In this document: one piece after another, positions 17,124 to 30,639 of the stretch
How positions within the stretch are numbered: the stretch's first letter is position 1
Layout of the letters: each line of letters opens with the position of its first letter
Assembly: GCF_947503415.1 (NCBI RefSeq)
Contig: NZ_CANNDS010000002.1
Span: 248,001-312,000, forward strand
From: an uncultured Tateyamaria sp.
GTDB taxonomy: Bacteria; Pseudomonadota; Alphaproteobacteria; Rhodobacterales; Rhodobacteraceae
Direction of reading: 5' to 3'
DNA length: 64,000 nt
Made by a program: the position numbers and the translations under genes
The notes under the pieces: model-generated
What the model saw: only the letters and a program-made list of their open reading frames with translations
The model's database searches: none
Told to the model about the DNA's origin: nothing

Positions 17124-18476
17124 ATGACACAGATCCTTCACATCGTGGGCGGCGGCATGGCCGGGTCCGAAGCTGCATGGCAGGCCGCCAATATGGGCGT
17201 GCAAGTCGTCATCCATGAAATGCGCCCGAAGGTCGGCACTTTTGCCCACCAGACGGGTTTGTTGGGCGAGATGGTGTGCTCAAATTCCTTCCGGTCGGAT
17301 GACAGCGAACAGAACGCCGTCGGCCTGCTGCATTGGGAGATGCGGGAAGCCAATGGCCTGATCATGCAGACCGCCGACAAGCACCGTTTGCCTGCCGGTG
17401 GTGCGCTGGCTGTGGACCGTGACCCTTTCGCGCAATCCGTGACCGACGCGCTGATGGCGCACCCGAATGTGTCGGTAGAATATGGTGAGATCACCGCCCT
17501 GCCCGATGATGGTCACTGGATTTTTGCCACAGGGCCACTGACCTCAACCGCGTTGGGGCAATCCATCGCAGCCGAAACGGGAACCGAGGCGCTGGCGTTC
17601 TTCGATGCCATCGCGCCCATCGTCTATTTCGACAGCATCGACATGGAAAAAGCGTGGATGCAGTCCCGCTATGACAAGGGCGAGACCGAAGAAGAGCGGA
17701 CCGCTTACCTCAACTGCCCTATGGACAAGCAGCAATACGATACTTTCATCGACGCGCTGCTCGCCGCCGACAAAACCGAGTTTCATGAGGGCGAAACCGC
17801 GGGCTATTTCGACGGTTGCCTGCCCATCGAGGTGATGGCCGAACGGGGGCGGGAAACGCTGCGGCATGGCCCGATGAAGCCCGTGGGCCTGACCAATCCA
17901 CATCAACCCGACGTAAAGGCGCACGCCGTCGTTCAACTGCGCCGCGACAACAAGCTGGGCACGTTGTATAACATCGTGGGCTTCCAGACGAAAATGAAGT
18001 ACGGCGCGCAAGCCGATGTTTTCAAATCTATTCCCGGTCTCGAAAATGCACGCTTTGCCCGCCTCGGCGGCATCCACCGCAACACGTTCCTGAACAGTCC
18101 AACATTGCTGACAGACGATATGCGCCTCAAATCGCGACCCAATATTCGCTTCGCTGGCCAGATCACTGGGGTCGAAGGCTATGTAGAATCCTCCGCCATG
18201 GGTCTTTTGGCCGGTCGCGCGGCCGCCACCGAGATTCTGGGCGGCACACTTGATATGCCCCCCAATACCACCGCCATGGGTGCCCTGATCACCCACATCA
18301 CCGGCGGGGCCGAGGCCAAGACATTCCAACCCATGAACGTGAATTTCGGACTGTTTCCCCCGGTTGAAGGCCTCAAAGGCGGGCGGCGCGGGCGCAAAGA
18401 CCGCTACAAGGCCTATACCGACCGGGCAAAAGCAGATTGGCAGGCCTGGTTGGCGCCGCAAGCGGTCGCTGCCTAA
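17124..18476 (+). CDS. trmFO: Methylenetetrahydrofolate-tRNA-(uracil-5-)-methyltransferase
   Basis: This FAD- and folate-dependent enzyme makes m5U54 in the tRNA T-loop. The 450 residues begin with the dinucleotide-binding [51 protein letters not shown] and [12 protein letters not shown] are TrmFO signatures. The ATG at 17124 gives the family-typical [11 protein letters not shown] start; the open frame extends 22 codons further without homology. A methyltransferase gene and gluQRS follow on the same strand, so the group has a tRNA-modification flavour. Confidence 0.96.
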   Translation: MTQILHIVGGGMAGSEAAWQAANMGVQVVIHEMRPKVGTFAHQTGLLGEMVCSNSFRSDDSEQNAVGLLHWEMREANGLIMQTADKHRLPAGGALAVDRDPFAQSVTDALMAHPNVSVEYGEITALPDDGHWIFATGPLTSTALGQSIAAETGTEALAFFDAIAPIVYFDSIDMEKAWMQSRYDKGETEEERTAYLNCPMDKQQYDTFIDALLAADKTEFHEGETAGYFDGCLPIEVMAERGRETLRHGPMKPVGLTNPHQPDVKAHAVVQLRRDNKLGTLYNIVGFQTKMKYGAQADVFKSIPGLENARFARLGGIHRNTFLNSPTLLTDDMRLKSRPNIRFAGQITGVEGYVESSAMGLLAGRAAATEILGGTLDMPPNTTAMGALITHITGGAEAKTFQPMNVNFGLFPPVEGLKGGRRGRKDRYKAYTDRAKADWQAWLAPQAVAA

Positions 18477-18517
18477 GGCACTGGACGGACGCGCTGCGCG
18501 CCCGTTACTCTGCCTCC

Positions 18518-19123
18518 ATGACTGGATTTCTGGACAAGGCCTATACGGCCCGTGACGCGGCCTCGACCCGCGCACTTTACGACGATTGGGCTGCAAGTTA
18601 CGAAGCAGAAGTGGCTGAGAACGGCTACGCGACACCGGGCCGTTGCGCCGATGCTTTGAAGTCTCATGTTTCTGACGTGTCATCCCCAATTCTGGATTTT
18701 GGCTGTGGAACCGGGCTGTCGGGACTGGCCCTGAAACTTGCCGGGTTCGAGGTCATCGACGGCGTGGACCTGTCTACGGAGATGCTGGACGGCGCACGCG
18801 CCAAAGGAGCCTATCGTCATCTGGACCAAATCGAAGCAGGCAGCGCGTTGCCGCGCCAGGGATATGCGGCCATGGCGGCCATTGGTGTGATCGGAGCCGG
18901 CGCAGCGCCCATCGATGTACTGCACACATTGATGCGTGCGTTGCCCAAGCGCGGCAAACTGGTCTTTTCCTTCAACGATCACGCGCTTGAAGATCCAGCC
19001 AACCAGCAAGGTGTGTCCGAGTGGACAGATTGCGGTGCCGCACACCTTCTGTTCAAGGAGCATGGCGATCACCTTCCGGGCATTGACTTGAAGTCTACCG
19101 TCTACGTGCTTGAAAAAGCGTGA
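18518..19123 (+). CDS. Class I SAM-dependent methyltransferase
   Basis: This 201-residue Rossmann-fold methyltransferase has motif I ILDFGCGTGLSGLALKLAGF and an acidic motif II, VIDGVDLSTEMLDGAR. The YDDWAASYEAEV opening resembles TPR-less UbiE/WBSCR27-like proteins. The substrate is unknown. The ATG at 18518 was chosen because it starts the conserved region; upstream codons overlap the end of trmFO. Its stop overlaps the GTG start of gluQRS by 4 bases. Confidence 0.85.
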   Translation: MTGFLDKAYTARDAASTRALYDDWAASYEAEVAENGYATPGRCADALKSHVSDVSSPILDFGCGTGLSGLALKLAGFEVIDGVDLSTEMLDGARAKGAYRHLDQIEAGSALPRQGYAAMAAIGVIGAGAAPIDVLHTLMRALPKRGKLVFSFNDHALEDPANQQGVSEWTDCGAAHLLFKEHGDHLPGIDLKSTVYVLEKA

Positions 19124-20046
19124 CCTTCGTCACCCGCTTTGCCCCGTCGCCAACAGGGCCTTTGCACCTCGGGCACGCATATTCAGCCATGCTTGCCCAC
19201 GATATGGCCCGCGCCGAAAACGGCACGTTCCTGTTGCGGATGGAAGACATCGACCAATCCCGCGCCCGGCCAGAGTGGGAAGAACAGATCTACGACGACT
19301 TGCGCTGGCTGGATGTCGAATGGGATGGCCCCGTGCTGCGCCAATCAGACAACCTGGATGCCTATTCCAGGGCACTGGACACTCTGTGGCGGCGCCGCCT
19401 GGTCTACCCCTGCACCTGCACACGTGCCGACATCAAGGCAGCGACAAGCGCCCCTCAGGAAGGTGTGCCAACCCATGGCCCGGACGGTTTGATCTATCCC
19501 GGGACTTGCCGCGAAATGACATGGGAACGTACATTCCCGGACACCCATCCACGCCCGCAGGGCGAAACACTGCGCCTTGACATGGCCCAAGCAGTCTTGG
19601 AAGCGGGGTTTGAGTACCGGATTGATGGAACCGGCCCTTGGGCGTCGTATCTAGGGTTCACAGAAAGCGGTGCCGGGCCAAACGGTGAAAAGGGCCGGAT
19701 CGAGTTTGGGCCAGACATGCTGCCCAACACCGCTGGTGATATCGTTCTTGCGCGACGGGATATGGGCACATCCTATCATCTGTCGGTAGTTGTAGACGAT
19801 GCCGTGCAGGGCATCACGCATGTTGTGCGCGGCGCGGATTTGTTCGACGCGACTTCAATCCATGTTCTGCTGCAGCGCCTGCTCGGTCTCCCGACGCCCA
19901 CATATCATCACCACAACCTGATCCGCGACGACACCGGCAAGCGTCTTGCCAAGCGGGATGATGCGCGCGCGATCTCAAAATACCGCGCAGATGGGGCCAC
20001 GCCGGAAGACATCCGCGCGATGGTCGGTCTACCTTCTCTGATCTGA
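19120..20046 (+). CDS. gluQRS: Glutamyl-queuosine tRNA(Asp) synthetase
   Basis: This truncated GluRS paralogue attaches glutamate to queuosine at position 34 of tRNA(Asp). The 308 residues include the HIGH-type APSPTGPLHLGHA, the zinc ligands CTC with YPGTC, and a KMSKS-like KRLAKRDDA. The anticodon-binding domain of true GluRS is absent, which separates it from gltX. The start is a GTG at 19120 overlapping the methyltransferase stop, giving (M)TFVTRFAPSP. It is convergent with hisI. Confidence 0.93.
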   Translation: MTFVTRFAPSPTGPLHLGHAYSAMLAHDMARAENGTFLLRMEDIDQSRARPEWEEQIYDDLRWLDVEWDGPVLRQSDNLDAYSRALDTLWRRRLVYPCTCTRADIKAATSAPQEGVPTHGPDGLIYPGTCREMTWERTFPDTHPRPQGETLRLDMAQAVLEAGFEYRIDGTGPWASYLGFTESGAGPNGEKGRIEFGPDMLPNTAGDIVLARRDMGTSYHLSVVVDDAVQGITHVVRGADLFDATSIHVLLQRLLGLPTPTYHHHNLIRDDTGKRLAKRDDARAISKYRADGATPEDIRAMVGLPSLI

Positions 20047-20085
20047 AAAAAACTCGGGGAGTGAGAACGAGGGGTCAGGCAGATT

Positions 20086-20448
20086 CTAACCCATTGGCGC
20101 CATCAACTCGACCTCGGACCCTTCGGTCACATCCGTGTAGAAACACGTCCGCCGTCCGGTGTGGCATGCAGGCCCCGTCTGGCGCACATGCATCAAAATG
20201 CAATCCCGGTCACAATCCACACGCAGAGACACAAGCTCCTGCACATGGCCCGATGTCTCGCCCTTGATCCAGAACGCTTGCCGCGAGCGGGACCAATAGG
20301 TCACGCGGCCGCTTTCAAGTGTCTGCGCCACAGCTTCGGCGTTCATCCATGCCATCATCAACACTTCGTGGCTGTCCGCATCCTGCGCGATGGCAGGGAT
20401 CAGACCCTGATCATTGTATGTCAAGCTCTTGGGATCAAAGGCGGTCAT
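20086..20448 (-). CDS. hisI: Phosphoribosyl-AMP cyclohydrolase
   Basis: It opens the ring of PR-AMP, the third step of histidine synthesis. This is the 120-residue single-domain form without a HisE fusion. It has MMAWMNAEAVAQTLESG, YWSRSRQAFWIKGE and the zinc site with RVDCDRDC and HTGRRTCFY. The ATG at 20448 gives MTAFDPKSLTYNDQG; the longer open frame into the iscU-like gene is not conserved. It is divergent from the IscU-like gene and stands apart from other his genes. Confidence 0.95.
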   Translation of the reverse strand: MTAFDPKSLTYNDQGLIPAIAQDADSHEVLMMAWMNAEAVAQTLESGRVTYWSRSRQAFWIKGETSGHVQELVSLRVDCDRDCILMHVRQTGPACHTGRRTCFYTDVTEGSEVELMAPMG

Positions 20449-20523
20449 CGCAAAACCTTTTGCATCTGGGATCGAGCCGCTTAAATAGGAGGAAAGCAAA
20501 CGCGACACCAGAGCGGAGGGGCC

Positions 20524-20976
20524 ATGCCCGCCGATACCGACCTGATCAAGCTCTATTCCTCCCGCATTCTGGGATTGGCTGCGGACATTCCGCACCACAC
20601 TCGGCTGAACGCGCCTGACGCAACGGTCAAGAAACGGTCGCCCCTGTGCGGCTCGACCGTGACGGTCGATGTCTCGGTGTCAGATGGGCACATCACCGCA
20701 TTCGGGCAGGACGTCAAAGCCTGTGCTCTTGGTCAAGCCGCCGCCGCGGTCACCGGTGGTGCCGTGATCGGACGTACGTTGGAAGAGTTGCAGGCCGGCC
20801 GCGATGCTTTGCGTGCGATGCTCAAGTCCGGTGGCCCGGTTCCACCCGCTCCATTCGATGGATTCGAAGTGTTGGAACCCGCGCGCGACTACAAAAACCG
20901 CCACGCCTCAATCCTACTGAGTATCGAGGCTGCGGCGGAAGCCATGGAGCAAGCTTTGCAGTCCGATTGCGCCTGA
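20524..20976 (+). CDS. IscU/NifU-like iron-sulfur scaffold protein
   Basis: This 150-residue protein has the SufU/IscU-N fold order: LIKLYSSRILGLAAD, the first Cys in SPLCGSTV (Cys42), the second in KACALGQAAAAV (Cys67) and a candidate third at the C terminus (Cys149). The IscU-type Asp two residues after the first Cys is a Ser here, so scaffold activity is less certain. It is a stand-alone copy, divergent from hisI, not in a suf or isc operon. Confidence 0.75.
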   Translation: MPADTDLIKLYSSRILGLAADIPHHTRLNAPDATVKKRSPLCGSTVTVDVSVSDGHITAFGQDVKACALGQAAAAVTGGAVIGRTLEELQAGRDALRAMLKSGGPVPPAPFDGFEVLEPARDYKNRHASILLSIEAAAEAMEQALQSDCA

Positions 20977-21363
20977 CAGCTCTCTTGCCAGTTCAGGAAT
21001 ACTGTGGGTCAAGCAATTTGGCACGCTACAACGATTTTTGACCACGCCATGACCGCATGATTTCGCAGTTCCAATAAACGCTGTTTCAACGCGTTTGCAT
21101 GGCACTGCAATGGTTTGGGTCATTCAAAATGCAGAGCGACTGAAAGGTCCACTTCACGCGCGCCGCCCAAGCCCCACCTGTAAAAAAAAAAGCGCCGCAC
21201 ATCCGGGCGGATGGCGGCGCGAGGAAAGCGTCTCTTGCGTGGGACAGATCCGGGGACCCCGAGGCAAACGGGGGGCGTCTTGATCGGCAGGCAGAGCCGA
21301 CATGACGCGAGACAGCACCTGGGACGGGCGCGGTAAGGGATCAAGCAAGATCGCAGGCAGAAC
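20977..21363. other. Gap with no convincing gene
   Basis: The 387 bases hold the reverse-strand terminator at 21182-21220 and about 140 bases between it and the small membrane protein gene. Reverse-strand frames of 60-75 codons here are Pro/Arg/Cys-rich and have no usable ribosome site. The stretch 21221-21363 is probably the 3' untranslated part of the small-protein transcript. I see no tRNA or known RNA fold in it. Confidence 0.5.
21182..21220 (-). terminator. Reverse-strand terminator
   Basis: GCGCCGC (21192-21198) pairs with GCGGCGC (21214-21220), with an inner ATCC/GGAT extension. On the reverse strand ten Ts follow. It should end the transcript of the small membrane protein gene at 21364-21492, leaving an unusually long 3' untranslated region. 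Confidence 0.88.
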
Positions 21364-21492
21364 TCAGATCAAAGCGGGGATGTGAAGACCGACAACCAGC
21401 ATCACCAACAGGGCGGCAGCACCGGCGGCATCCTGAAGCAGTGTGGCTTCGGCGCGTGTGGCGATATCCTTGATCTGGCGTAACGTGGTCAT
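21364..21492 (-). CDS. 42-residue single-pass membrane protein
   Basis: The frame reads MTTLRQIKDIATRAEATLLQ, then a hydrophobic helix DAAGAAALLVMLVVGLHIPA and ends LI. A GGAGA site lies about 8 bases before the ATG at 21492. The amphipathic N-terminal helix followed by one membrane segment is typical of small regulatory membrane proteins. No function is known. It lies downstream of recG on the same strand with its own AT-rich upstream region (21500-21590). Confidence 0.65.
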   Translation of the reverse strand: MTTLRQIKDIATRAEATLLQDAAGAAALLVMLVVGLHIPALI

Positions 21493-21593
21493 GTCGGCGT
21501 CTCCGTCTTCGAGTTGCCCCTTTGTTCTCACATTCTTAACGATTGGTAAAGAACTTTTTGAGAACATTTGTGAACTTTTCGGAACGCGCGCGG

Positions 21594-25810
<4,217 letters not shown>

Positions 25811-25884
25811 TTATCCGACCAAGAGATAAAAGCCCAAGCCTACAGGGTCCAGTCATTGATGACGCGGGCACATCGAAGACAAGA

Positions 25885-25920
25885 AAAAAGCCGACACACC
25901 ACATGGCGTGCCGACCTTTT
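25885..25920 (-). terminator. Terminator of ctrA
   Basis: Bases 25905-25915 and 25890-25900 form an 11-pair stem on the reverse-strand RNA, with three positions as G-U pairs, followed by six Ts. On the forward strand the same three positions would be A-C mismatches, so the reverse strand is the functional one. It lies 20 bases after the ctrA stop. Confidence 0.85.
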
Positions 25921-25940
25921 CAGAGGGAAATCGTGTAGGG

Positions 25941-26660
25941 TCAGGCGCCGATTGCGAGCGGCGTGTCGTCCGGCATCTCGGCGGGCTGTGGATCGCGCAG
26001 AACATATCCGCGACCCCAGACTGTTTCGATGTAATTGTGACCACCCGTTGCCGTGCTCAGCTTCTTACGCAGCTTGCAGATGAAAACATCGATGATCTTG
26101 AGTTCGGGTTCGTCCATACCGCCATACAGGTGGTTGAGGAACATTTCCTTGGTGAGCGTCGTGCCTTTGCGCAAGCTCAGCAGTTCCAGCATCTGATACT
26201 CTTTGCCCGTCAGATGCACCGTCTTGTTGTCAACGCTGACAGTTTTGGCATCGAGGTTGACGGAGATCGCACCGGTTTCGATGACGGATTGGGAATGCCC
26301 CTTGGACCGGCGGATGATGGCGTGGATGCGCGCCACCAATTCTTCCCGGTGGAATGGTTTGGTCAGGTAGTCGTCCGCGCCGAACCCAAATCCCTTGATC
26401 TTGTTTTCCGTATCGTCCGCGCCGGACAGGATAAGGATCGGTGTTTCAACCCGAGCGAGCCGAAGCTGACGCAGCACCTCGTGACCGTTCATATCTGGCA
26501 AATCCAAATCAAGAAGGATGAGGTCGTAATCATAGAGCTTTGCCAGATCGATCCCTTCCTCCCCCAGATCCGTCGCATAGACGTTAAGGTTGGCATGGGT
26601 CAGCATCAGTTCGATGCTTTTGGAGGTCGTTGGATCATCTTCTACAAGCAGCACGCGCAT
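25941..26660 (-). CDS. ctrA: Cell-cycle response regulator CtrA
   Basis: This OmpR-type master regulator, phosphorylated through the CckA-ChpT relay, binds TTAA-N7-TTAA boxes. In Rhodobacterales it mainly controls motility, gene-transfer-agent and cell-cycle genes and is often not essential. The 239 residues show the receiver domain with VEDD and phospho-acceptor Asp51 ([11 protein letters not shown]), Lys in [13 protein letters not shown], and the winged helix [19 protein letters not shown] to [12 protein letters not shown]. The ATG at 26660 starts MRVLLVEDD. The adjacent sciP gene encodes its inhibitor. Confidence 0.97.
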   Translation of the reverse strand: MRVLLVEDDPTTSKSIELMLTHANLNVYATDLGEEGIDLAKLYDYDLILLDLDLPDMNGHEVLRQLRLARVETPILILSGADDTENKIKGFGFGADDYLTKPFHREELVARIHAIIRRSKGHSQSVIETGAISVNLDAKTVSVDNKTVHLTGKEYQMLELLSLRKGTTLTKEMFLNHLYGGMDEPELKIIDVFICKLRKKLSTATGGHNYIETVWGRGYVLRDPQPAEMPDDTPLAIGA

Positions 26661-26718
26661 TCTTCGGGTCTCCACACAAGGGGTGTTCAGGTGTTGAACC
26701 AAACGTGAACCGAAAAGG

Positions 26719-26733
26719 TTAACCACACGTTAC
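26719..26733. promoter_or_regulatory. Candidate CtrA site upstream of ctrA
   Basis: TTAA-N7-TTAC, one base off the CtrA consensus, lies 59 bases upstream of the ctrA start. A TTAA-N4-TTAA sequence follows at about 26751-26762. Autoregulation of ctrA is known in Caulobacter; here it is inferred. Confidence 0.5.
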
Positions 26734-26759
26734 CCTTGATGCGTTCTTACGTTAACAAC

Positions 26760-27038
26760 TTAAAGTTGTCTATACTTTTGTACGGCTGTGGCCTTCAAAG
26801 CGTCCTCTCCGTGTGTGGAAACTGCGCGCGTCCACTCATGGAATTCATCTTCGCTCAGCCCATATCGTTCCAGCGCCGCCTCTTGCGTGATCAGGCCATA
26901 GAGAACGCCGCGCACCACCGCAGCCTTGCGTGACGCCACCCATCGCCTCGTCGAGGCGGGTGGCAAATCCGCCTGCGTCAGCACCGTGCCGTCCGGCAAG
27001 GTTATGGCCCGTGGCCCATCTACTTTCTTCAGATACAT
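26760..27038 (-). CDS. sciP: SciP-type small inhibitor of CtrA (DUF1153)
   Basis: This 92-residue helix-turn-helix protein has the family's order: PRAITLPDGTVLTQADLPP, STRRWVASRKAAVVRGVLYG and LITQEAALERYGLSEDEFHEW. In Caulobacter SciP binds DNA-bound CtrA and blocks transcription from CtrA promoters in newborn cells. I chose the ATG at 27038, which has GAAGGA about 11 bases upstream; the ATG at 27050 sits directly on that site. It ends 100 bases upstream of ctrA on the same strand, and a perfect CtrA-type box lies 47 bases before its start. Confidence 0.9.
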   Translation of the reverse strand: MYLKKVDGPRAITLPDGTVLTQADLPPASTRRWVASRKAAVVRGVLYGLITQEAALERYGLSEDEFHEWTRAVSTHGEDALKATAVQKYRQL

Positions 27039-27084
27039 CGCACCGCTCATCCTTCGTGTTGGCGACAAGATTGAGCGATGGCCT

Positions 27085-27099
27085 TTAATGCGTAGTTAA
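27085..27099. promoter_or_regulatory. Perfect CtrA-type box upstream of sciP
   Basis: TTAA (27085-27088), seven bases, then TTAA (27096-27099) match the CtrA consensus exactly. It lies between the divergent sciP and mnmA genes, 47 bases before the sciP start and 65 before mnmA. CtrA drives sciP in Caulobacter, and the same loop is inferred here. Confidence 0.7.
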
Positions 27100-27163
27100 A
27101 CGGGGCCTTGAGACTATTTCGGATTTTCATATATATGCGTCCAATTCCTCCCGGAGACGTCTC

Positions 27164-28303
27164 ATGCTTGACCAAACTGGTCCGCTCAATTCACTGGGCT
27201 TTGCCAAGGCCCCTGCCGATACCCGCGTTGTTGTCGCCATGTCCGGTGGCGTCGACAGTTCCGTTGTGGCGGCAGAGCTGAAAAGCCAGGGCTATGACGT
27301 CGTGGGCGTGACGCTGCAGCTGTACGATCATGGAGCGGCACTGGCGAAAAAGGGCGCGTGCTGTGCGGGTCGTGACATTCACGATGCGCGCCGGGTGGCA
27401 GAGGAAATGGGATTTCCCCATTACGTTCTGGACTATGAAAACGTCTTCCGCGACGCCGTGATTGACGAGTTTGCAGACAGCTATCTGGGTGGTGCCACGC
27501 CGGTGCCCTGCATCCGCTGCAATGAGCGGGTCAAATTCAAGGATCTGCTTGAAACAGCTAAGGATCTTGAGGCTGACTGCATGGCCACTGGCCACTACAT
27601 CCAGCGCAAAATGGGTGATCTGGGACCCGAGTTGCATGCCGCGGCAGACTCCAACCGTGACCAAAGTTACTTCCTGTTTTCAACCACACCGGAACAGCTG
27701 GACTACTTGCGGTTTCCCCTTGGCCATTTGCCGTCCAAGGACGATACACGTGCGCTGGCGGAGAAGTACGGGCTGAGCGTGGCCGACAAGCCCGACAGTC
27801 AGGACATTTGCTTTGTGCCGGACGGTGATTATGCATCTGTCATTCGCAAGCTGCGCCCCGAGGCAGCCGCGCCCGGCGACATCGTCGATACGCAAGGCCG
27901 CGTACTTGGGACCCACGATGGTGTGATCAACTACACGATCGGGCAGCGCCGCGGGCTTGGTATCGGCGGCCTTGCCGACCCGCTTTACGTGGTCAAGCTG
28001 GACGCGGAAAACCGCCAAGTGGTCGTTGGACCGAAGGATATGCTGGCCACCCGGACCGTTCCGGTCCGGGAAATCAACTGGTTGGGCGACACCCGATTCG
28101 ATGATCAGGACGCATGGCATGTGGCGGTCAAAGTCCGTTCCGCCCGCCCCCCGACCGAGGCGATCATTCGCCCGATCAGTGCCACAGAGGCAACTGTTGA
28201 ACTGGTCGCGGCCGAAGCTGGCGTATCCCCCGGGCAGGCTTGCGTCTTCTATGACCGCGACAGCAGCCGCATCTTTGGCGGCGGGTGGATCCACAAAGGC
28301 TAA
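27164..28303 (+). CDS. mnmA: tRNA-specific 2-thiouridylase
   Basis: It thiolates U34 of tRNA(Lys), tRNA(Glu) and tRNA(Gln). The 379 residues contain the PP-loop [13 protein letters not shown], the catalytic Cys in [14 protein letters not shown], the second catalytic Cys in [13 protein letters not shown] and the C-terminal beta-barrel [12 protein letters not shown]. The start at 27164 has a CGGAGA site. It is divergent from sciP with an AT-rich promoter region between (27100-27150). Confidence 0.97.
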   Translation: MLDQTGPLNSLGFAKAPADTRVVVAMSGGVDSSVVAAELKSQGYDVVGVTLQLYDHGAALAKKGACCAGRDIHDARRVAEEMGFPHYVLDYENVFRDAVIDEFADSYLGGATPVPCIRCNERVKFKDLLETAKDLEADCMATGHYIQRKMGDLGPELHAAADSNRDQSYFLFSTTPEQLDYLRFPLGHLPSKDDTRALAEKYGLSVADKPDSQDICFVPDGDYASVIRKLRPEAAAPGDIVDTQGRVLGTHDGVINYTIGQRRGLGIGGLADPLYVVKLDAENRQVVVGPKDMLATRTVPVREINWLGDTRFDDQDAWHVAVKVRSARPPTEAIIRPISATEATVELVAAEAGVSPGQACVFYDRDSSRIFGGGWIHKG

Positions 28304-28377
28304 GGCGCGCGCCTTGTCACGGTGCAGTCGATCCGCTTAACTGAACGTATGTTCATATTGCGCGGAGGCTTGTCGGC

Positions 28378-29133
28378 ATGAAACTAGACACAACCAGGGC
28401 GGTAGTGACCGGCGGGGCCTCGGGTCTAGGCGAGGCGACAGCCCGTCATTTCGCAGCGCACGGAGCGCAAGTTACCCTTCTGGACCGCGATTCGAATCGT
28501 GGCACACAGGTCGCGGAGGAGATCGGCGGGCACTTCGCCGAGACGGACGTGACGGACGAAGATTCGGTCACGGCGGCCATTGATCTGGCACGCGACAAGA
28601 TGGGCGGCCTGTCGGCAGCAGTGAATTGCGCCGGTATCGCCTTTGGCATCAAGACCGTTGGCCGTGACGGACCACACCCCCTGCCCGCCTTTCAGAAAAC
28701 CATCGACATCAATCTGGTGGGCAGCTTCAACGTGGCGCGCCTAGCCGCCGCTGCCATGGCGGACAATGAACCGGAACCGGATGGGGCGCGTGGTGTGATC
28801 ATCAACACCGCCTCTATCGCCGCCTTTGACGGGCAGAAGGGTCAGGCGGCCTATGCTGCTTCCAAGGGCGGCGTTGTCGGAATGACGTTGCCGATGGCCC
28901 GCGATCTGGCGTCAAGCGGTGTGCGGGTGATGACAATCGCTCCGGGCATCTTCAAGACACCCATGCTGGCCGGATTGCCGGACGACGTGCAGGCGGCCTT
29001 GGCGGCCGATGTGCCGAACCCCGCGCGACTTGGTGATCCCGACGAATACGCGCGTCTTGCCGCCTTCATCGTGGAGATGGGGTATCTGAATGGCGAGGTG
29101 ATCCGGCTTGATGGCGCTTTGCGGATGCGGTGA
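28378..29133 (+). CDS. Short-chain dehydrogenase, 3-hydroxyacyl-CoA dehydrogenase type 2-like
   Basis: This 251-residue SDR has the NAD-binding [11 protein letters not shown] (11-21), [12 protein letters not shown] and the catalytic Tyr159 and Lys163 in YAASKGG, with the active-site Ser in [12 protein letters not shown]. The [12 protein letters not shown] and [15 protein letters not shown] segments fit the HSD17B10/type 2 3-hydroxyacyl-CoA dehydrogenase branch, so a role in branched or short acyl-CoA oxidation is likely. The acetyltransferase gene starts on its last base. Confidence 0.88.
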   Translation: MKLDTTRAVVTGGASGLGEATARHFAAHGAQVTLLDRDSNRGTQVAEEIGGHFAETDVTDEDSVTAAIDLARDKMGGLSAAVNCAGIAFGIKTVGRDGPHPLPAFQKTIDINLVGSFNVARLAAAAMADNEPEPDGARGVIINTASIAAFDGQKGQAAYAASKGGVVGMTLPMARDLASSGVRVMTIAPGIFKTPMLAGLPDDVQAALAADVPNPARLGDPDEYARLAAFIVEMGYLNGEVIRLDGALRMR

Positions 29134-29678
29134 TGCCCACAGAACGCCAAAAGATGGAGGCAGGTGGATGGTACACGTGCCTTGATGACGAGCTGGAGTC
29201 GTTGCGCATGGTTGCGCTTGATGCCGTACATGCACATAACCACCTGCCCCCGTCGGAGCGCCGCACACTCAGTGCGCCGCTGTGCGACTTGTTTGGTGAT
29301 CCCGGAACCGGTTGCCTGATCGAAGCGCCCTTTCATTGCTCGTACGGGTGCCACATCCGGCTTGGCGCAGAGGTCTTTATTAACAGCGGTTGCGTGATCC
29401 TGGACAGTGCCCCTGTGGCAATTGGGGATGGCACCATGATCGGCCCCGGTGTTCAGATCTTGTGCGCAGATCACCATCGCGACCCCGTCAAACGGCGCGC
29501 AGGCATTGAGATTGCTTATCCTGTAACCATCGGAGCGGATGTCTGGATCGGCGCTGGTGCAGTCATCATGCCGGGCGTCACCATCGGAGATCGTGTGATC
29601 GTCGGTGCCGGTGCCGTTGTAACGAAGGACGTCTCTGACGACGCTACGGTCGTTGGCGTGCCTGCAGGGCCAATCTAG
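29133..29678 (+). CDS. Sugar O-acetyltransferase (Maa/NodL/LacA type)
   Basis: This 181-residue left-handed beta-helix acetyltransferase has the Maa domain at the N terminus ([19 protein letters not shown]) and hexapeptide repeats with the catalytic His in ADHHRD. The C-terminal [20 protein letters not shown] closes the coil. It transfers acetyl from acetyl-CoA to a sugar hydroxyl; the acceptor is unknown. The ATG at 29133 overlaps the SDR stop by one base. Its TAG is shared with the convergent gene's stop in CTAG. Confidence 0.9.
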   Translation: MPTERQKMEAGGWYTCLDDELESLRMVALDAVHAHNHLPPSERRTLSAPLCDLFGDPGTGCLIEAPFHCSYGCHIRLGAEVFINSGCVILDSAPVAIGDGTMIGPGVQILCADHHRDPVKRRAGIEIAYPVTIGADVWIGAGAVIMPGVTIGDRVIVGAGAVVTKDVSDDATVVGVPAGPI

Positions 29679-30604
29679 TCACGTGACATGGCGCGCGGGA
29701 TGCGCGGTTGTCCCAATTCAGATGTCAGCGCCGCCTGATCCCAATTGCCCAGTGTCGCAGCAGCATCGAACGTGGCTTGAAGAAACGAAAGCAAAATGGC
29801 TGCGGGATCGTCCGCCTCTGCCACGATCCGGTAGGGCAATAGAAATTCGCCGAGGTCTGTGTCGAAATACGCGCCGTCGGGTCCCGCCGGTTCATCTCCA
29901 AAGCCTTCGGGCACAGGATAGGCATAGCTATAGAACATCGCCTCATCAGCGCCATTGCCACCCGCCCAGAACCCGGCGGATGATACTTCGTGGCTGTACG
30001 CCTCTTGTGTCACCGCGTCCGGCAAGGCTGGGAATCCACCGGGGTGAAGCGGTGCAGAGCGACCGGAAAATCGTGTCACCGCCAGGTCAAATGATCCCCA
30101 GAACAGGTGAACGGGGCTGACCTTTCCCAAGAATCCTGTTCGGAATGTCTGAAAAACCGGAACCATGGCCACAAGCGCTTGCCACCAAGCACGGGCAGCG
30201 TCCCGGTCATAGCTGCCCTCGTCCGTTTGATCCCGGAACGGTATCGGATCGGGAACTTCGTTTGGGAAGTGATGATAGTCCGTAGGGGCACCCACCCGCG
30301 TCAGCGCGGTCTTGAAGGTCGCATCGAAGTCGGCGACGGACATCGACCTGAGGTCGAACCCCGTCTGCGCACCGGATGTGGCCGTCACAGCAAGGCGATG
30401 ATCGATCAGATCAAACCGCACCTCGAAACCACCGGGGATCAGCCCGGTCGTCAGGCCGCGCGCATCAGGATACAGGGTCGCGTGCCAGGAATGGTTCACC
30501 CACGGTGTCTGCGCGAGCCGGAACTTCCCGACGATCTGCGCCCACATGTGAAGGCTGTGCCCTGTATCCTTCCAGGCGGGATAACTCAGATTTGGCCAAT
30601 TCAT
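29675..30604 (-). CDS. DUF5996-family protein
   Basis: This 309-residue soluble protein begins [20 protein letters not shown] and has [34 protein letters not shown] and [20 protein letters not shown], which fit DUF5996. The function of the family is unknown; the conserved Trp/His-rich segments suggest a binding pocket. It is convergent with the sugar acetyltransferase and lies downstream of the ABC-F gene on the same strand, 35 bases away. Confidence 0.8.
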   Translation of the reverse strand: MNWPNLSYPAWKDTGHSLHMWAQIVGKFRLAQTPWVNHSWHATLYPDARGLTTGLIPGGFEVRFDLIDHRLAVTATSGAQTGFDLRSMSVADFDATFKTALTRVGAPTDYHHFPNEVPDPIPFRDQTDEGSYDRDAARAWWQALVAMVPVFQTFRTGFLGKVSPVHLFWGSFDLAVTRFSGRSAPLHPGGFPALPDAVTQEAYSHEVSSAGFWAGGNGADEAMFYSYAYPVPEGFGDEPAGPDGAYFDTDLGEFLLPYRIVAEADDPAAILLSFLQATFDAAATLGNWDQAALTSELGQPRIPRAMSRD

Positions 30605-30639
30605 TCCGGCATCCTATCACATGCGGCAACGACCGGGCA

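Noticed and set aside
21120-21348. Reverse frames of 60-75 codons after the small membrane protein
   Set aside because: They are Pro/Arg/Cys-rich, run through the terminator hairpin, and show no domain or ribosome site.
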